A stretch of DNA of 64,000 nucleotides, from assembly GCA_011109175.1 (NCBI GenBank), contig RDEW01000036.1, positions 408,260 to 472,259 of the forward strand, written 5' to 3'. The notes under the pieces are model-generated. The model was given only the letters and a program-made list of their open reading frames with translations, made no database searches and was not told the DNA's origin. The translations under genes and the position numbers were made by a program. Positions 19,897-29,419 of this stretch are shown here, piece after piece; position 1 is the stretch's first letter, and each line of letters opens with the position of its first letter. This DNA comes from Dicyema japonicum (Eukaryota > Dicyemida > Rhombozoa > Dicyemidae).

Positions 19897-21775
19897 GTGA
19901 TCTGTTTTATTATTATTATTATTATATATCAAAACAAACTACGAACTGAACGAAATATTATCAAGAGAAGAATCATGAAGCTTAATAATGAACAATCGAA
20001 GGATGTCTTCCTATCACAGCTTAGAGAGCTGGAGCAACTAAAGGACAATGCACAAATGTTCGCTGCAGTCCGACTAATGCGAGGAAAGAAAAAAGCGACA
20101 GTACATGTTATGGATGGGAAGGGGAAACTTATCTTAAAACCAGACGAACAGATCGAATTGATTGCTGCCAATTTTGAAAAACTGTTCAATGCGAACGGCC
20201 AAGAACTGGCCCCTTTCATCGGAGAACCGCGGATGCTGGAAACAATTATCACATCTAAGGAAGTTCAGAGTGCGTCCAGTAAGCTAAAGAATCACAGGAA
20301 ACAGGAGCGCTGGACCAGACAACATCCCTCCCGAACTGCTGAAATATGGACCTATGGGTCTATTCGAAACCATTGCGACATTGTTAAATGGAATGTTTAC
20401 ATCTAACTCTGTCCTACCACTGGGGAAAGGGACATTGATACCTATACAAAAGCCTAACAAACCAAAGGGACCACTAGAAAGCCTACGCCCAGTCATATTG
20501 TTAAACACATTACGAAAAGTTCTTGCATCTGTTACTTTGAACCGGTTAAAATACCCGGCAGAAAAATATCTGTCAGCATGCCATAGTGGATTTCGTGAAG
20601 GAAGGTCGACAGCGGACATTCTGTAGAGCCACAGGTGGCGGTGTGCAACGGCTCAAAGATACAAAAATGCCACGACCATCCTGGGATCGATATGTCAAGA
20701 GCTTTCGACACCATTAGCCGACACAAGCTAATGGTTGTCCTTCATCAATTTGTGGACCAATCATTGCTACGGATAATCAGAGTACTTCTCTCAAGTACTG
20801 AACTGTCAGTCCGAATTGGGAGAACTCTATCCCGACCATTCAAAACTACAATCGGCACTCCTCAGGGAGACTCCCTCTCCCCCTTACTATTTGTGATATA
20901 TCTCGAAGCTGCACTAAAGGATCTACGAACTTGCTATGAAGGAAAAATAAACGAAGTCGTATACGCGGATGATGTGGATTTTATATCCGAGGATACAGAA
21001 GCTCTCACACATCTGCTGGAAAATGCACCGGACAAACTGGGGGAATGGTTCCTCATCGTTAACGGGCCAAAACGGAAATCACGGAAATCAAAAGAATGGA
21101 CAACATCCTTAATGAACGTTGGCAACATGTTAATAAGCTTGGATCCCTACTGGTGGACACAGAAGACATCATCAAAAGGAAAACACTTGCAGGAGTAGCA
21201 ATGCGAAAACTCAAAAAGGAATGGCTGAAAGGACTAGATGTCAATCTGCGGATACGCATGTACAATGCATTTGTGAAACCGATCCTGACATACAATGCTG
21301 GTACTTGGGCCTGTACAGGTGCGGAATCAATGGCTCTCGATGGGTTCCACAGAAAACAGCTTAGAGTATTATTTGGCATGCAGTGGCCGCCAGAATCTCG
21401 AATACCGGTATTTACAAAAAATGCAAGAGTAGGCCTCTAAGCCTGGAAATCACTGACGCCCGGTGGAGACTGTTTGGTCACGTACTACGCATGGATCTTG
21501 CTGCCCCGGCTAATGTGGCGATGGAGGACCATTTCATGTTCAAGGGCAAATGCTTCCGTGGCAGACCAAGGATGACCCTACCTATCATGCTGCACAAAGA
21601 CCTCCAAAGGATAAAGAAATGCCTAAAGACGGGAGACGATCTGGACATGCTGAGATCGACTGCGTGTAACCGTGGAGGTTGGAAGAGGCTAACTAATAAC
21701 ATTGTTTCTGGTATTGCACATGCTTTGCTATAACTATTATGGCAAGGCGATAAGTGCTGTAATATAAGTAGCATA
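19897..21775 (+). pseudogene. RTE-1 copy 2, 5'-truncated reverse transcriptase
   Basis: This copy begins after an ATT run at 19,909-19,925, within the endonuclease-RT linker (ELEQLKDNAQMFAAVRLMR). It runs through PIQKPNKPKGPLESLRPV, GFREGRSTADI, a TAG at 20,624-20,626 where copy 1 has Trp, then GIDMSRAFDTI, GTPQGDSLSPLLF and YADDVDFISED. It ends with WRLFGHVLRMDLAAPANVAM, NRGGWKRLT and IAHALL with a stop near 21,733. Frameshifts occur near 20,300, 20,650 and 21,060, and again near 21,390. The tail GCTATAACTATTATGGCAAGG matches the family 3' end but lacks a long microsatellite. Confidence 0.87.
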
Positions 21776-21779
21776 CGTA

Positions 21780-22050
21780 AAATCATAATAGTTATAATTT
21801 CACTCGTGCAGTACTCGAAACAATCCTCTGACCAACTTTTTCCAACCTCCTCGATCGTAAGACAGTTCTTCAAAATCGTCTCCACTTCTTAGACTTTTGT
21901 TCACAAGCTTTAGATCTCCATCAAGTGTTTAGTGTAATACGCAGGCGTACACGGAAACATGATCTCTGTCTAATGAAGAAATCCTCCATTGCCATGTTTG
22001 CTGGAGCACCTCTCTCTTTCGAGCACCTATCATATAATTTGTTTGGTTGT
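21780..22050 (-). pseudogene. RTE-like 3'-end fragment, tail to tail with copy 2
   Basis: The minus strand gives GAPANMAMEDFFI, then a degenerate CFRVRLRITLN and RRLEKVGQRIVSS. These align with the ends of copies 1 and 2 (APANVAMEDHF, CFRGRPRMTLP, GGWKRLTNNIVS). It lies immediately next to the tail of copy 2 in the opposite orientation. Confidence 0.6.
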
Positions 22051-22059
22051 GATTATCGT

Positions 22060-23100
22060 AATTCCACCAGGGTACAATCCCAGACTTTTATGATCAAGTG
22101 ACATTGTTACAGATACTTGTGTCCCTAGATTATTACTGATGGAAAACATCAGTGTTTACTACTCAATAGGGAATTATTAGCTATTCATCATATATGTCAT
22201 GACTAGAGAGATTTTTTGACTTTATAAATTGGAAATTTTTATCTAAAAAATTAAATTCATTAACTTTAAATCGAGACATTTCATGACGATGACTCAAAAA
22301 ATATCGAACTCTTTCAGTTTTGAGCAGACATTTGCATAAATCAATGGCGCAAATTCTGGAAGACGATTGACGTAAAAGCTTTCAAGTTTAATACTACGAC
22401 GGAGCTTTAGGAAGAGCGTGAGCGATTGGAAGGTAAACGAACTCATTGAATGATAACTTGGAACCTCTGGATATTTTGTGTAACAGGAATTTCATGAACT
22501 CGATCAAGAACGATATATCTCACGTAATGACAATTTGCCCAGAAAAACTTGAAGCATCTGGGTTTGAACGCCACCTGTGTTGATGACATCTTCTAACAGT
22601 AGTCACCCAGGATCTTCCACAAAGATGATCGAAACTTTGAAAAAAAATTCGAAACCCATTGAAGAGAGTAAAATTTAACGTAGTCAATACCTGAAAGATT
22701 CTCAGATTTAATTGGTTAACCTTACACACCATCGGTTGAGGTCCAGTTTATGCAGTTCTCTTCATTATCCGTTCTACCAGTTCTCTCCATGTAACTTTCC
22801 TCATCGAAGAATCCATGCATAAGGTATCCTGTTTACTGATCGATGAGATTCTTGTGACGTTGAAAGTTGCAATTGTAAACGTGGTAGTATATGCAGACTG
22901 AGAGTACAATAAAGACAGAGATTACTAGAGAGGTGTCAACCACTAAACTATCAAATTAGCTAAATAATTTGAATTCAAAAATAAATTTTTATGTGATTGA
23001 AGATTACGATATTATTTGAAAATTTTTATTAATTTTTTTAATAATTATAAGTCGAAAAAAATTTGACATAAATAAATAAATTTTCGATAATTAATTAGAA
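22060..23100. other. No gene recognised
   Basis: AT-rich DNA without a convincing coding frame or a repeat matching the rest of the window. The region after 22,970 is extremely AT-rich and leads into the LAMP-like gene. Confidence 0.5.
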
Positions 23101-23160
23101 TTCTAACAGAAATGGGTCACGTGACAGGTTTCAAAATTAACGCTTATTTTAGCTATCTTC

Positions 23161-23902
23161 ATGTGTTTAATGATCTTTAACACTCAAAGCAAAGTAAATC
23201 ACAAAAAATATGTCCAAATGGATGATGATGGTGTTCCAATGTGGATAGAATTAGACTATGGTAATGTAACGTCGATTATCAGTGGAAGAATCACTGTGAC
23301 TTATTTACATCACGACCAAGTGAAGAAATATTTGATGTTAGATTAAAATTCATTCACTTACTAAACCAAGACTCGTTTTCATAGGAGGAAAAGATTACAG
23401 GATCGCAGCTTTGATAGATGATGTTGCTCATATAACCTTTAAATATAAACGCATTCAAGATGAGGTTCAGGTATATCAGATGTATTTCTCAATTCAGAGT
23501 AAATCATTGTGTTTAATTTAGATACGTCCACATTCATAATAAAGTCGGATAACATTACTCATCATGTAGGTGAATATTATCAATGTAAACTATTCACAAT
23601 TTGCAAAGAGAAATCATCCTTGAATATATCGAATTTTAGAGTTCAATTTTTTAGAAACGACAAAATCAAAAAATTTACTGGAAATGGTTTAATTTTATAT
23701 TTATTGATAAGCGATTGATTGCAACGGAGTAGGAATACAAAAAATTACGAGAACTAGGCCTTCCAACCATGATTATGAACCATTGATTTATGGTCTTACT
23801 ATTTCTGGAGTTTTTGTAACTTTACTGGTAATTTACGTCAAAGTTAAATATCCTCACAAAAGACAAGATTTCTACACAACACCTATAGTTGAAAAATTAT
23901 GA
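23161..23902 (+). CDS. LAMP-like type I membrane protein, four exons
   Basis: Exons 23,161-23,336, 23,371-23,498, 23,522-23,686 and 23,712-23,902 join in frame through GT-AG introns of 34, 23 and 25 nt to give about 219 residues. The N-terminus is hydrophobic (MCLMIF, preceded in frame by LTLILAIF, possibly from an upstream exon), as for a signal peptide. The luminal part has ITVTYLHHDQ, then VGEYYQCK and LNISNFRVQFF, followed by a Cys (AIDCNGVG). This is the arrangement of Tyr-x-Cys, beta strand with Gln-x-Phe, and Cys seen at the end of LAMP luminal domains. A transmembrane segment follows (LIYGLTISGVFVTLLVIYV), then a short basic tail with YPHKRQDFYTT. A lysosomal or endosomal membrane glycoprotein is likely; the Ac45/ATP6AP1 family is the main alternative. 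The exact start is uncertain. Confidence 0.6.
23337..23370 (+). other. Ultra-short intron 1 of the LAMP-like gene (34 nt)
   Basis: Phase-2 GT-AG intron (donor GTTAGA, acceptor ACCAAG). Splicing turns a frame that would end at LMLD-stop into LILVFIGGKDYRI. Confidence 0.65.
23499..23521 (+). other. Ultra-short intron 2 of the LAMP-like gene (23 nt)
   Basis: Phase-1 GT-AG intron (donor GTAAAT, acceptor ATTTAG). It joins YFSIQ to NTSTFIIK; without it a TAG closes the frame. Confidence 0.75.
23687..23711 (+). other. Ultra-short intron 3 of the LAMP-like gene (25 nt)
   Basis: Phase-1 GT-AG intron (donor GTTTAA, acceptor GATAAG). It joins KKFTGN to AIDCNGVG. The paralogue near 39.9 kb has a 23-nt intron at the equivalent position and phase. 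Confidence 0.8.
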
Positions 23903-24223
23903 CAATTTGTTTTAATTTTAACGACTAATTTTTAAATTTATATTTTTAACCAAAAACATCGTCATAGTTAGATTGGAAATATTCCACCCCGGCCTCCTTC
24001 ACCAGTCTTCGCATTTCTTGGTGCTCATAGTGTCACGTTTGCGATTAGAAATTTCCTACCAGAAAATGACTTTTTTTAAGGTCAACAATTTAAATTTTTA
24101 AATCAAGTTACTTTTTAAGCTTATTTTTTCAATTAACGTGCAACTTTCGGTTACTCTAATTATCACATAATGTGATGCTACGTTCAACCAGCTGGGTGAT
24201 TTGATATACACCTAAGTGCCACG

Positions 24224-24684
24224 CTTCCAACAGAAAAATCCAGTTTTTATTGAATCATTCATCTAAAAAACATTTCGTTCTAACAGATTTATCACTTTTA
24301 TTGATATTTCTTAGTGATGGTGAAGACATCCGAAAGATTAGAATACGCCTAAGAAAAAGCGAATCTAGATAGACTAGTGGAGATTTCTTATGATATGAGC
24401 AAGTGGAGGAAAATGAATATTTTGTTATCCTCTCGGGCTCAACATATTTTTTATGACCATGGTATGGCGGGAATGAGTTATTTCTCAGGTGATGATGATG
24501 CTTGATTTTCTCACCCAATTTACCGACTTTTGAATTGATAAAGTAATTTTTGAACTTTGTAGAACAACACGCTGAAAAATAGGCCTTCTAAGTCTCAACA
24601 CAATTGGGTTTTTGTCGCTTGAAAAACCATAACGAACATTCCATGAAATATATCCAGCCATAGAGGGAGAGCAGAGGCATAGGT
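24224..24684 (-). repeat. Chimeric LINE debris: RTE-2 3' end next to a LINE endonuclease piece
   Basis: This is an inverted, near-identical copy of 35,854-36,330. On the minus strand the first part, beside the gap, encodes the end of an endonuclease. After about 24,545 comes antisense sequence whose plus-strand reading ends in the RTE-2 C-terminus (KMNILLSSRAQHIFYDHGMA, then SYFSGDDDA). The junction between the two LINE types is the same in both copies, so the chimera was duplicated after it formed. The assembly gap cuts the copy at 24,684. Confidence 0.75.
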
Positions 24685-25000
24685 NNNNNNNNNNNNNNNN
24701 NNNNNNNNNNNNNNNNNNNNNNNNNNNNNNNNNNNNNNNNNNNNNNNNNNNNNNNNNNNNNNNNNNNNNNNNNNNNNNNNNNNNNNNNNNNNNNNNNNNN
24801 NNNNNNNNNNNNNNNNNNNNNNNNNNNNNNNNNNNNNNNNNNNNNNNNNNNNNNNNNNNNNNNNNNNNNNNNNNNNNNNNNNNNNNNNNNNNNNNNNNNN
24901 NNNNNNNNNNNNNNNNNNNNNNNNNNNNNNNNNNNNNNNNNNNNNNNNNNNNNNNNNNNNNNNNNNNNNNNNNNNNNNNNNNNNNNNNNNNNNNNNNNNN
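24685..25000. other. Assembly gap (run of N)
   Basis: The run of N is flanked by repeat debris on the left and the EFCAB2 upstream region on the right. A repeat-induced scaffold join is plausible. The true distance and the promoter region of EFCAB2 may be missing. Confidence 0.95.
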
Positions 25001-25066
25001 ATAAAATAAATTTTCGTTAATAAAATATTTTTGTTTAAAAATAAAAAATTATTTCCTGGATACAGA

Positions 25067-25606
25067 ATGGACCCAGATGCGACCCAATCAAGTTCCACCA
25101 TAAAAGACATTCAGAAAAAGATAGAAGAGGCCTTTTTGGTGTTTGACCATGAACAAAACCAGACCATTGATGTCCGAGAGGCAGGGACTGTGATCCGCTC
25201 ACTGGGAATATGTCCAACCGAGAGCGAAATTGGAGACCTTATCATGGAAATGGAGGTTGGTCAGTCTAATCATTCAAGGATGACAAAAAAGAGGGGAGCA
25301 TTTCCCTTGAAAAGTTCTCCTCTGTGCTTACTCTGATTCTGCTTGAAAAGAGCTATCGTCCAGCGGGGGAAAAGCTACTGATGAAGGCCTTCCAAACACT
25401 GGATATCAATAATAATGGTATTTTCATTCCTTATCACGGGGTATCTTACATTTGAGGAGTTGACCACTTATATGACTGAGAATGGGGAGCCTTTCACCGC
25501 CGATGAGATGGAGGAGATGACTTCCCATGCGACTTCTATAAATCCTGATTCTTTAATGTACAAGGATTATATCATTTCCATGATCCCCGACGACCTGATT
25601 TACTAA
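25067..25606 (+). CDS. EFCAB2: EFCAB2/DRC8, dynein regulatory complex EF-hand subunit
   Basis: Three exons (25,067-25,255, 25,279-25,417 and 25,440-25,606) give about 164 residues, against about 162 in the vertebrate protein. The order is diagnostic: IQKKIEEAFLVFDHEQNQ, then VREAGTVIRSLGICPTE (EF-hand 1 region), LEKFSSVLTLILLEKSYRP, MKAFQTLDINNNGYLTFEEL (third EF-hand) and YMTENGEPFTADEMEEM, ending YKDYIISMI. The EF-hand loops are partly degenerate in the first half. EFCAB2 is the DRC8 subunit of the nexin-dynein regulatory complex in motile cilia, which fits a ciliated animal. Intron 1 (23 nt) is a standard GT-AG; intron 2 (22 nt) lacks an AG acceptor. ATG 25,067 gives the expected N-terminus and follows ATACAG, so an upstream non-coding exon is possible. 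Confidence 0.9.
25256..25278 (+). other. Ultra-short intron 1 of EFCAB2 (23 nt)
   Basis: Phase-0 GT-AG intron (donor GTTGGT, acceptor TTCAAG) between LIMEME and DDKKEGSISLEKF. Reading through it shifts frame and ends at a stop by 25,336. Confidence 0.88.
25418..25439 (+). other. Putative 22-nt intron 2 of EFCAB2 with non-AG acceptor
   Basis: Removing 22 nt restores DINNNG-YLTFEEL, the conserved third EF-hand. The donor is GTATTT, but the last bases are CACGG. No AG in reach gives the right frame. It could be a non-canonical intron, an acceptor mutation or a sequence error. Confidence 0.6.
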
Positions 25607-25649
25607 TCTAAATTAATTCTACAATATAACCTCTTAATGACGATCCACC

Positions 25650-25886
25650 ATGGAATTAAGGTATCAGAAAATTCTCCATCTCCACCTTCTAGCAAATTGG
25701 CATTCTGAAGACAGTGATGCGGAAAGTAGAGAGGAAATTGATAAGACCAGAGAAGGAGGATCATTTACAGTTAACAACTCTGAAGGAGGATTATATCCCT
25801 CGTTGGGAATCACGACTCCTCAGATCTCATCACTTCTTACAGGTTCGGTGAGCTATTCGTACCTTTTCACCCTTGTCGTGTCTTAA
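25650..25886 (+). CDS. Unassigned small reading frame downstream of EFCAB2
   Basis: A 78-residue frame with an acidic stretch (HSEDSDAESREEIDKTREGG) and a Ser/Thr-rich end. It begins 44 bp after the EFCAB2 stop. I recognise no family. It could be 3' UTR, an exon of a neighbouring gene, or chance. Confidence 0.2.
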   Translation: MELRYQKILHLHLLANWHSEDSDAESREEIDKTREGGSFTVNNSEGGLYPSLGITTPQISSLLTGSVSYSYLFTLVVS

Positions 25887-25928
25887 TTTAACCAATATGT
25901 GAAGATGTGCTGACCACGGTGATTTACT

Positions 25929-26303
25929 TTGAATTCCTTCACCTTATCTTGTCCGGTCTTAGGCATCAGTAGATCAAAAGCCACCCAATACCACATCGCC
26001 ATTTCCCAAATGGAATCTACTTGCGTCTCTACCAAGGTCTTGGCTTCTGCAGATTTTTCTAGCACCAACCAAGGCAATGCAGATTTTTCTAGCACCAACC
26101 ATTCAGGAATTGAAAAACTTGTCAGAGATAATGAATTTATCGGAAATAAAATTTTAAGATTGGGTCCCTATAACCCTATGATCAACCCAATTGAGAATAT
26201 TTGGTCAGTTTTCAAAGCTGATGTAAAAAGACACATTGCTACAGATATGAAAAATATTTTGGATGGTGTGAAAACAAGAAGCTTTGTCAACTACGGAGTT
26301 TGA
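25929..26303 (+). pseudogene. Tc1/mariner-type transposase C-terminal fragment
   Basis: The frame contains LGPYNPMINPIENIWSVFKA, the hallmark after the second catalytic Asp of DDE_3 transposases (PYSPDLNPIENxW), where the Asn-Pro-Ile-Glu block precedes the last acidic residue. The following KADVKRHIATDMKNI fits the C-terminal helix. The earlier catalytic Asps and the DNA-binding domain are absent. A 30-bp tandem duplication at about 26,049-26,108 (peptide ADFSSTN twice) lies just upstream. No terminal inverted repeats were found. Confidence 0.75.
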
Positions 26304-26451
26304 CTTCAAAAAAGTTTAGAAGAAAGTATGATTAACTCATTATAATCACTCCATCTCTATGCAACACCGTAATTGCTAGAATTCAGAAGTTGGCCCCATC
26401 GGTGTTAAATAATGATGACATGGCTTATTAAATAATTTTATTGTTCCACTT

Positions 26452-26612
26452 TGCTTTTTGTTAAGAACCCACTTTGATTTTGGTAAGACCCACTTTGCTT
26501 TTTGCGTAAGTAGCACTTTGCTTTTGGTAAGTACCACTTTGATTTTGGTAAGTACCACTTTGCTTTTGGTAAAGTACCACTTTGCTTTTGGTAAGACCCA
26601 CTTTAAACCTGA
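26452..26612. repeat. Minisatellite, unit about 23 bp
   Basis: Six or seven imperfect copies of CCACTTTGCTTTTGGTAAGTA with variable spacing (GATTTTG variants, GACCCACTTT variants). On the minus strand it keeps frames open as KSKVVLTK-type repeats, which are not a protein gene. Confidence 0.88.
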
Positions 26613-26689
26613 AATGGTATAGTGTATATCCGTATATTGATAGAGAGGAGTGGCCTCCACAGAATAGACAAACCAGGTTTTCCCAGACA

Positions 26690-26905
26690 TCCCTTGGTAA
26701 TGGAAGAGGAATGAATTCTGTTATAATCGAGTCTTTAGTGGACTCTTGTGGAGACAAATCGTGTATCTGCTTCAAGCAACCTCAGTCATTAATCGATTGA
26801 AGAGAGAATGAATTTCTGCTATAATCGAGTTTTAGTCGACTCTTTTGGAGACACAAAATCGTGTATTTGCTTCAAGCAACATCAGTCTTGAGGACTGAAT
26901 GGAGT
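26690..26905. repeat. Tandem duplication, about 105-bp unit
   Basis: Two imperfect copies share ATAATCGAGT, GACTCTTxTGGAGACA, AATCGTGTATxTGCTTCAAG and CAACxTCAGTC. Confidence 0.8.
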
Positions 26906-26933
26906 GGAGGATAGTATTCGAGTATATGTTGTC

Positions 26934-27022
26934 ACATTTTAAATTTTTATTTTAAACTCAGTAAAATGTCACATTTTTAAATTTTTATTTTAAACTCAGT
27001 AAAATTTTTATTTTAAACTCTT
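26934..27022. repeat. AT-rich tandem repeat
   Basis: The unit TTTTAAATTTTTATTTTAAA followed by CTCAGTAAAATGTCACA is present twice, plus a shorter third part. It directly precedes the RT fragment at 27,040. Confidence 0.75.
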
Positions 27023-27039
27023 TGGTTTTTTGAAAATGA

Positions 27040-27604
27040 AATTATTAAATCAAAAACGGGTGTACAACAAGGAGATCCGCTCGGACCTCTATTATTTGCC
27101 TTGACCATTGATGAGGTTGTGAGTTCAATTGATGCTCAGCTAAATCTCTGGTACCTCGATGATGCCACAATTGGAGGATCGTTCAAAGAAACATACAATT
27201 CATTACGTAAAGCGTTACCCGCTTTAAAACATTTGGGCTTGGACATCAATGTTAACAAATCAGAGCTAATAAATGTCTCATATCCATACACCGACTTCCT
27301 CTCTATCAAGGAGTCTTTTAACGAACTGCTTCCTGGGATCCCGACTGTGCCAGTTGATAAATTATATTTCCTCGGATGCCCACTCAGCGAAGAAGAACTC
27401 AAGAACCATNCACACGCTTATTTCATAAGCAATAAGAATATGATCAAACAATATGGGACTATGACTATACAGAACATCTTCAATTCACGGCGAATACAAC
27501 AATATAATCCAAAATTGACCAATATAATTAGATTCCTAAACTACAATATTTCATACAACTCTTTTTGGAAGATTTCGAAACGGATCAAACACACCTTACC
27601 ATAA
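27040..27604 (+). pseudogene. Reverse transcriptase fragment of a distinct lineage (GVQQGDPLGPLLF...YLDD)
   Basis: The fragment starts in the frame EIIKSKTGVQQGDPLGPLLF (RT4), then NLWYLDDATIGG with the catalytic YLDD. It continues for about 130 residues with LGLDINVNKSELI and VDKLYFLGCPLSEEELK. RT1-RT3 are missing upstream and the frame ends at 27,604. The YLDD box and the spacing differ from the YADD of the RTE and Jockey-like elements here, so this is a separate RT family whose clade I cannot name. One base (27,410) is N. Confidence 0.75.
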
Positions 27605-27819
27605 AAGAACACTCCATACCTTTAATGGTCTGGCCGCGTGGCGCCAGGTGGTACTATGTGGATTGTTGAAAAAAAATATTTTCCTTCCCTCGGATAGCGT
27701 CATTGGATCCACCTTACCGAATAGATGTCTAATTTCTCTCCGGAAACAAGAAGATTTGGAGTCTTTGGAGTTTTGGGAACATAGAGTAAGGGTACTGCTC
27801 AAGGATTCCATTACCATAA

Positions 27820-28540
27820 CAAATAGTTGAGGGATAATGAATCTCCTTGCAGAATTCCACGTCCCAGTTTTACAGAACCAATTCTTCTTTCATCTAAGTG
27901 GAGATTTAAATTCCAGTTCTTCACTATGGTCTTTACAAAGTTGACAATCCAACGGGGTTTTCCTGAACAGTCGAACGGGGTTTTCCGATACATGAAATAA
28001 AAATTCATGGTCAACAGAATCAAAGGCCTTCTTCACATCAACCCAAGCAAAATAAAGGGCGTATCTACACTCATTATTCAAGCATTGATTAATAAGGGTC
28101 TGTTCCTAAGTGCACTGACAATGTTTCCTCGTTCCCAGTTTATTGTCGTCAGATAATAGGTCAAACAAATCCACAAAATCTGAAAGTTTGGCATTAACAC
28201 ATTTGGTAATAAGTTTATATAATGTTGGCATACACGCTATAAAACGTAAGTCTTTGGGAGTCTCACAATCATCCTTTATAGGAATTAAATATGTTATTCC
28301 AGTATAAAACCAACGTTCAGGCATATATTCCCCATTAATAATTCGGTTAATCTCAATACATAAAAAGCCATGTAAAGATTCCATTTTCTTAATAAAGAAC
28401 TTATATGAACCATCGCATCCACACGCCTTCTTAATCTGGGAGACATTTAATAACATATAGGATAAACTCATTTGTGAACTCTGGCAACATGTTTTCAATA
28501 CCAGATTTACTTTACCAACACTGTCAAATGACACGTGAAT
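27820..28540 (-). pseudogene. Reverse transcriptase N-terminal half, probably R2/NeSL-type LINE
   Basis: Minus-strand frames give MLLNVSQIKKACGCDGSYKF (RT0 region), PERWFYTGITYLIPIKDDCE (RT1) and FIACMPTLYKLITKCVNAKL (RT2), then LLSDDNKLGTRKHCQCTKEQ. WVDVKKAFDSVDHEF (RT3) and LGRGILQGDSLS (RT4) follow after frameshifts near 28,105 and 27,980. The KEQ-type box after RT2 and the KKAFDSVDH box are typical of LINEs that use a restriction-like endonuclease (R2, NeSL, CRE). It stops before the YxDD box. It is adjacent to, but not the same family as, the fragment at 27,040-27,604. Confidence 0.65.
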
Positions 28541-28937
28541 CTATTGTCATTTAGATCATACTTTTTTCAAGAACGAGATACAATCCTCTTATCGAAACCA
28601 TGTATCGTAATTTCATTGCTTGCTGATAGGTTCAGAAAAATCTATCTTCGATTTAATTCAAAACAACAGTTGTCCTTACGAAAGTCCTTCCTCGAATAAT
28701 GTACAGCTATTGCTTCTTCTTAATTCTGACGGTTACATAATAGAGCCTCAATCTTGGCAACCTTAACTTTTTTGGCCCTTTTGAATCTATAGACACAAAG
28801 AACATTTATAACATTTTGTTATTCAAACACAAAGAGAGTTATCTGGAATTACACTTTAAACGACAAGTTGAAATATGGATGTGACCTTTGATTAGGGATT
28901 CACCTTTATCCGACATATTGAAAACAAGTAACTTCTG

Positions 28938-29412
28938 CTCTGAAAAAAATGAGAATTTTAAAAGTGTTCTCAAAAAAACTTGAAGATCAAATAAGTTCAT
29001 ATTGACAAGTTATGGACAATTTAATCGACCAACGATGAAATATGCAAGTCCTTCATGGGAAATGCAATATATCACGATCTTCCTCATTAAAATTATCTGC
29101 AATCGAGAAGACTGCAATAAAGTTAATTGTACCAGAACACAATATACAACACATTGAAAACTTTTTAATTGAACTACAACTGAAACTATTAAAGGAAGCT
29201 ATTCTACCGAGCTGCCCTCTATCCAAATATTATCGAATTATTTACAATCATTCAGAAAATTTGAGCCGATGTCATGTCCAATGAGAAGAGCTGCTCAGGA
29301 TTCTCGAAACTGCCGGAGTAGTCGTCTTTTTTGTCGGTCTGAATTCATTTAGTTTGATAAGAACTTTTATTTCTCTCCTTGACCCAGTAATCTGAGGGGA
29401 ATAATAATAAAT
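28938..29412 (+). pseudogene. LINE family B, RT C-terminus and 3' end, copy 1
   Basis: The broken frame carries a degenerate FxRPTxxYASxSWxxQ, then SLKLSAIEKTAIKLI and IENFLIELQLKLLKEAILPS, as in the region after the RT core of Jockey/CR1-type elements. Related copies lie at 32,205, 36,905-37,360 and 40,480-40,775. The 3' end passes through TTTTTGTCGGTCTG and CTTGACCCAGTAATC to an AAT tail at 29,399-29,411. Confidence 0.7.
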
Positions 29413-29419
29413 TGAGCCG

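Noticed and set aside
24595-25110. Long minus-strand frame running through the run of N
   Set aside because: Most of it is unknown bases; only the LINE endonuclease end at 24,598-24,684 is real sequence.
26452-26612. CRISPR-like array
   Set aside because: Spacing is irregular, the units are degenerate, there are no distinct spacers and no cas genes, and the context is eukaryotic. It is a minisatellite.
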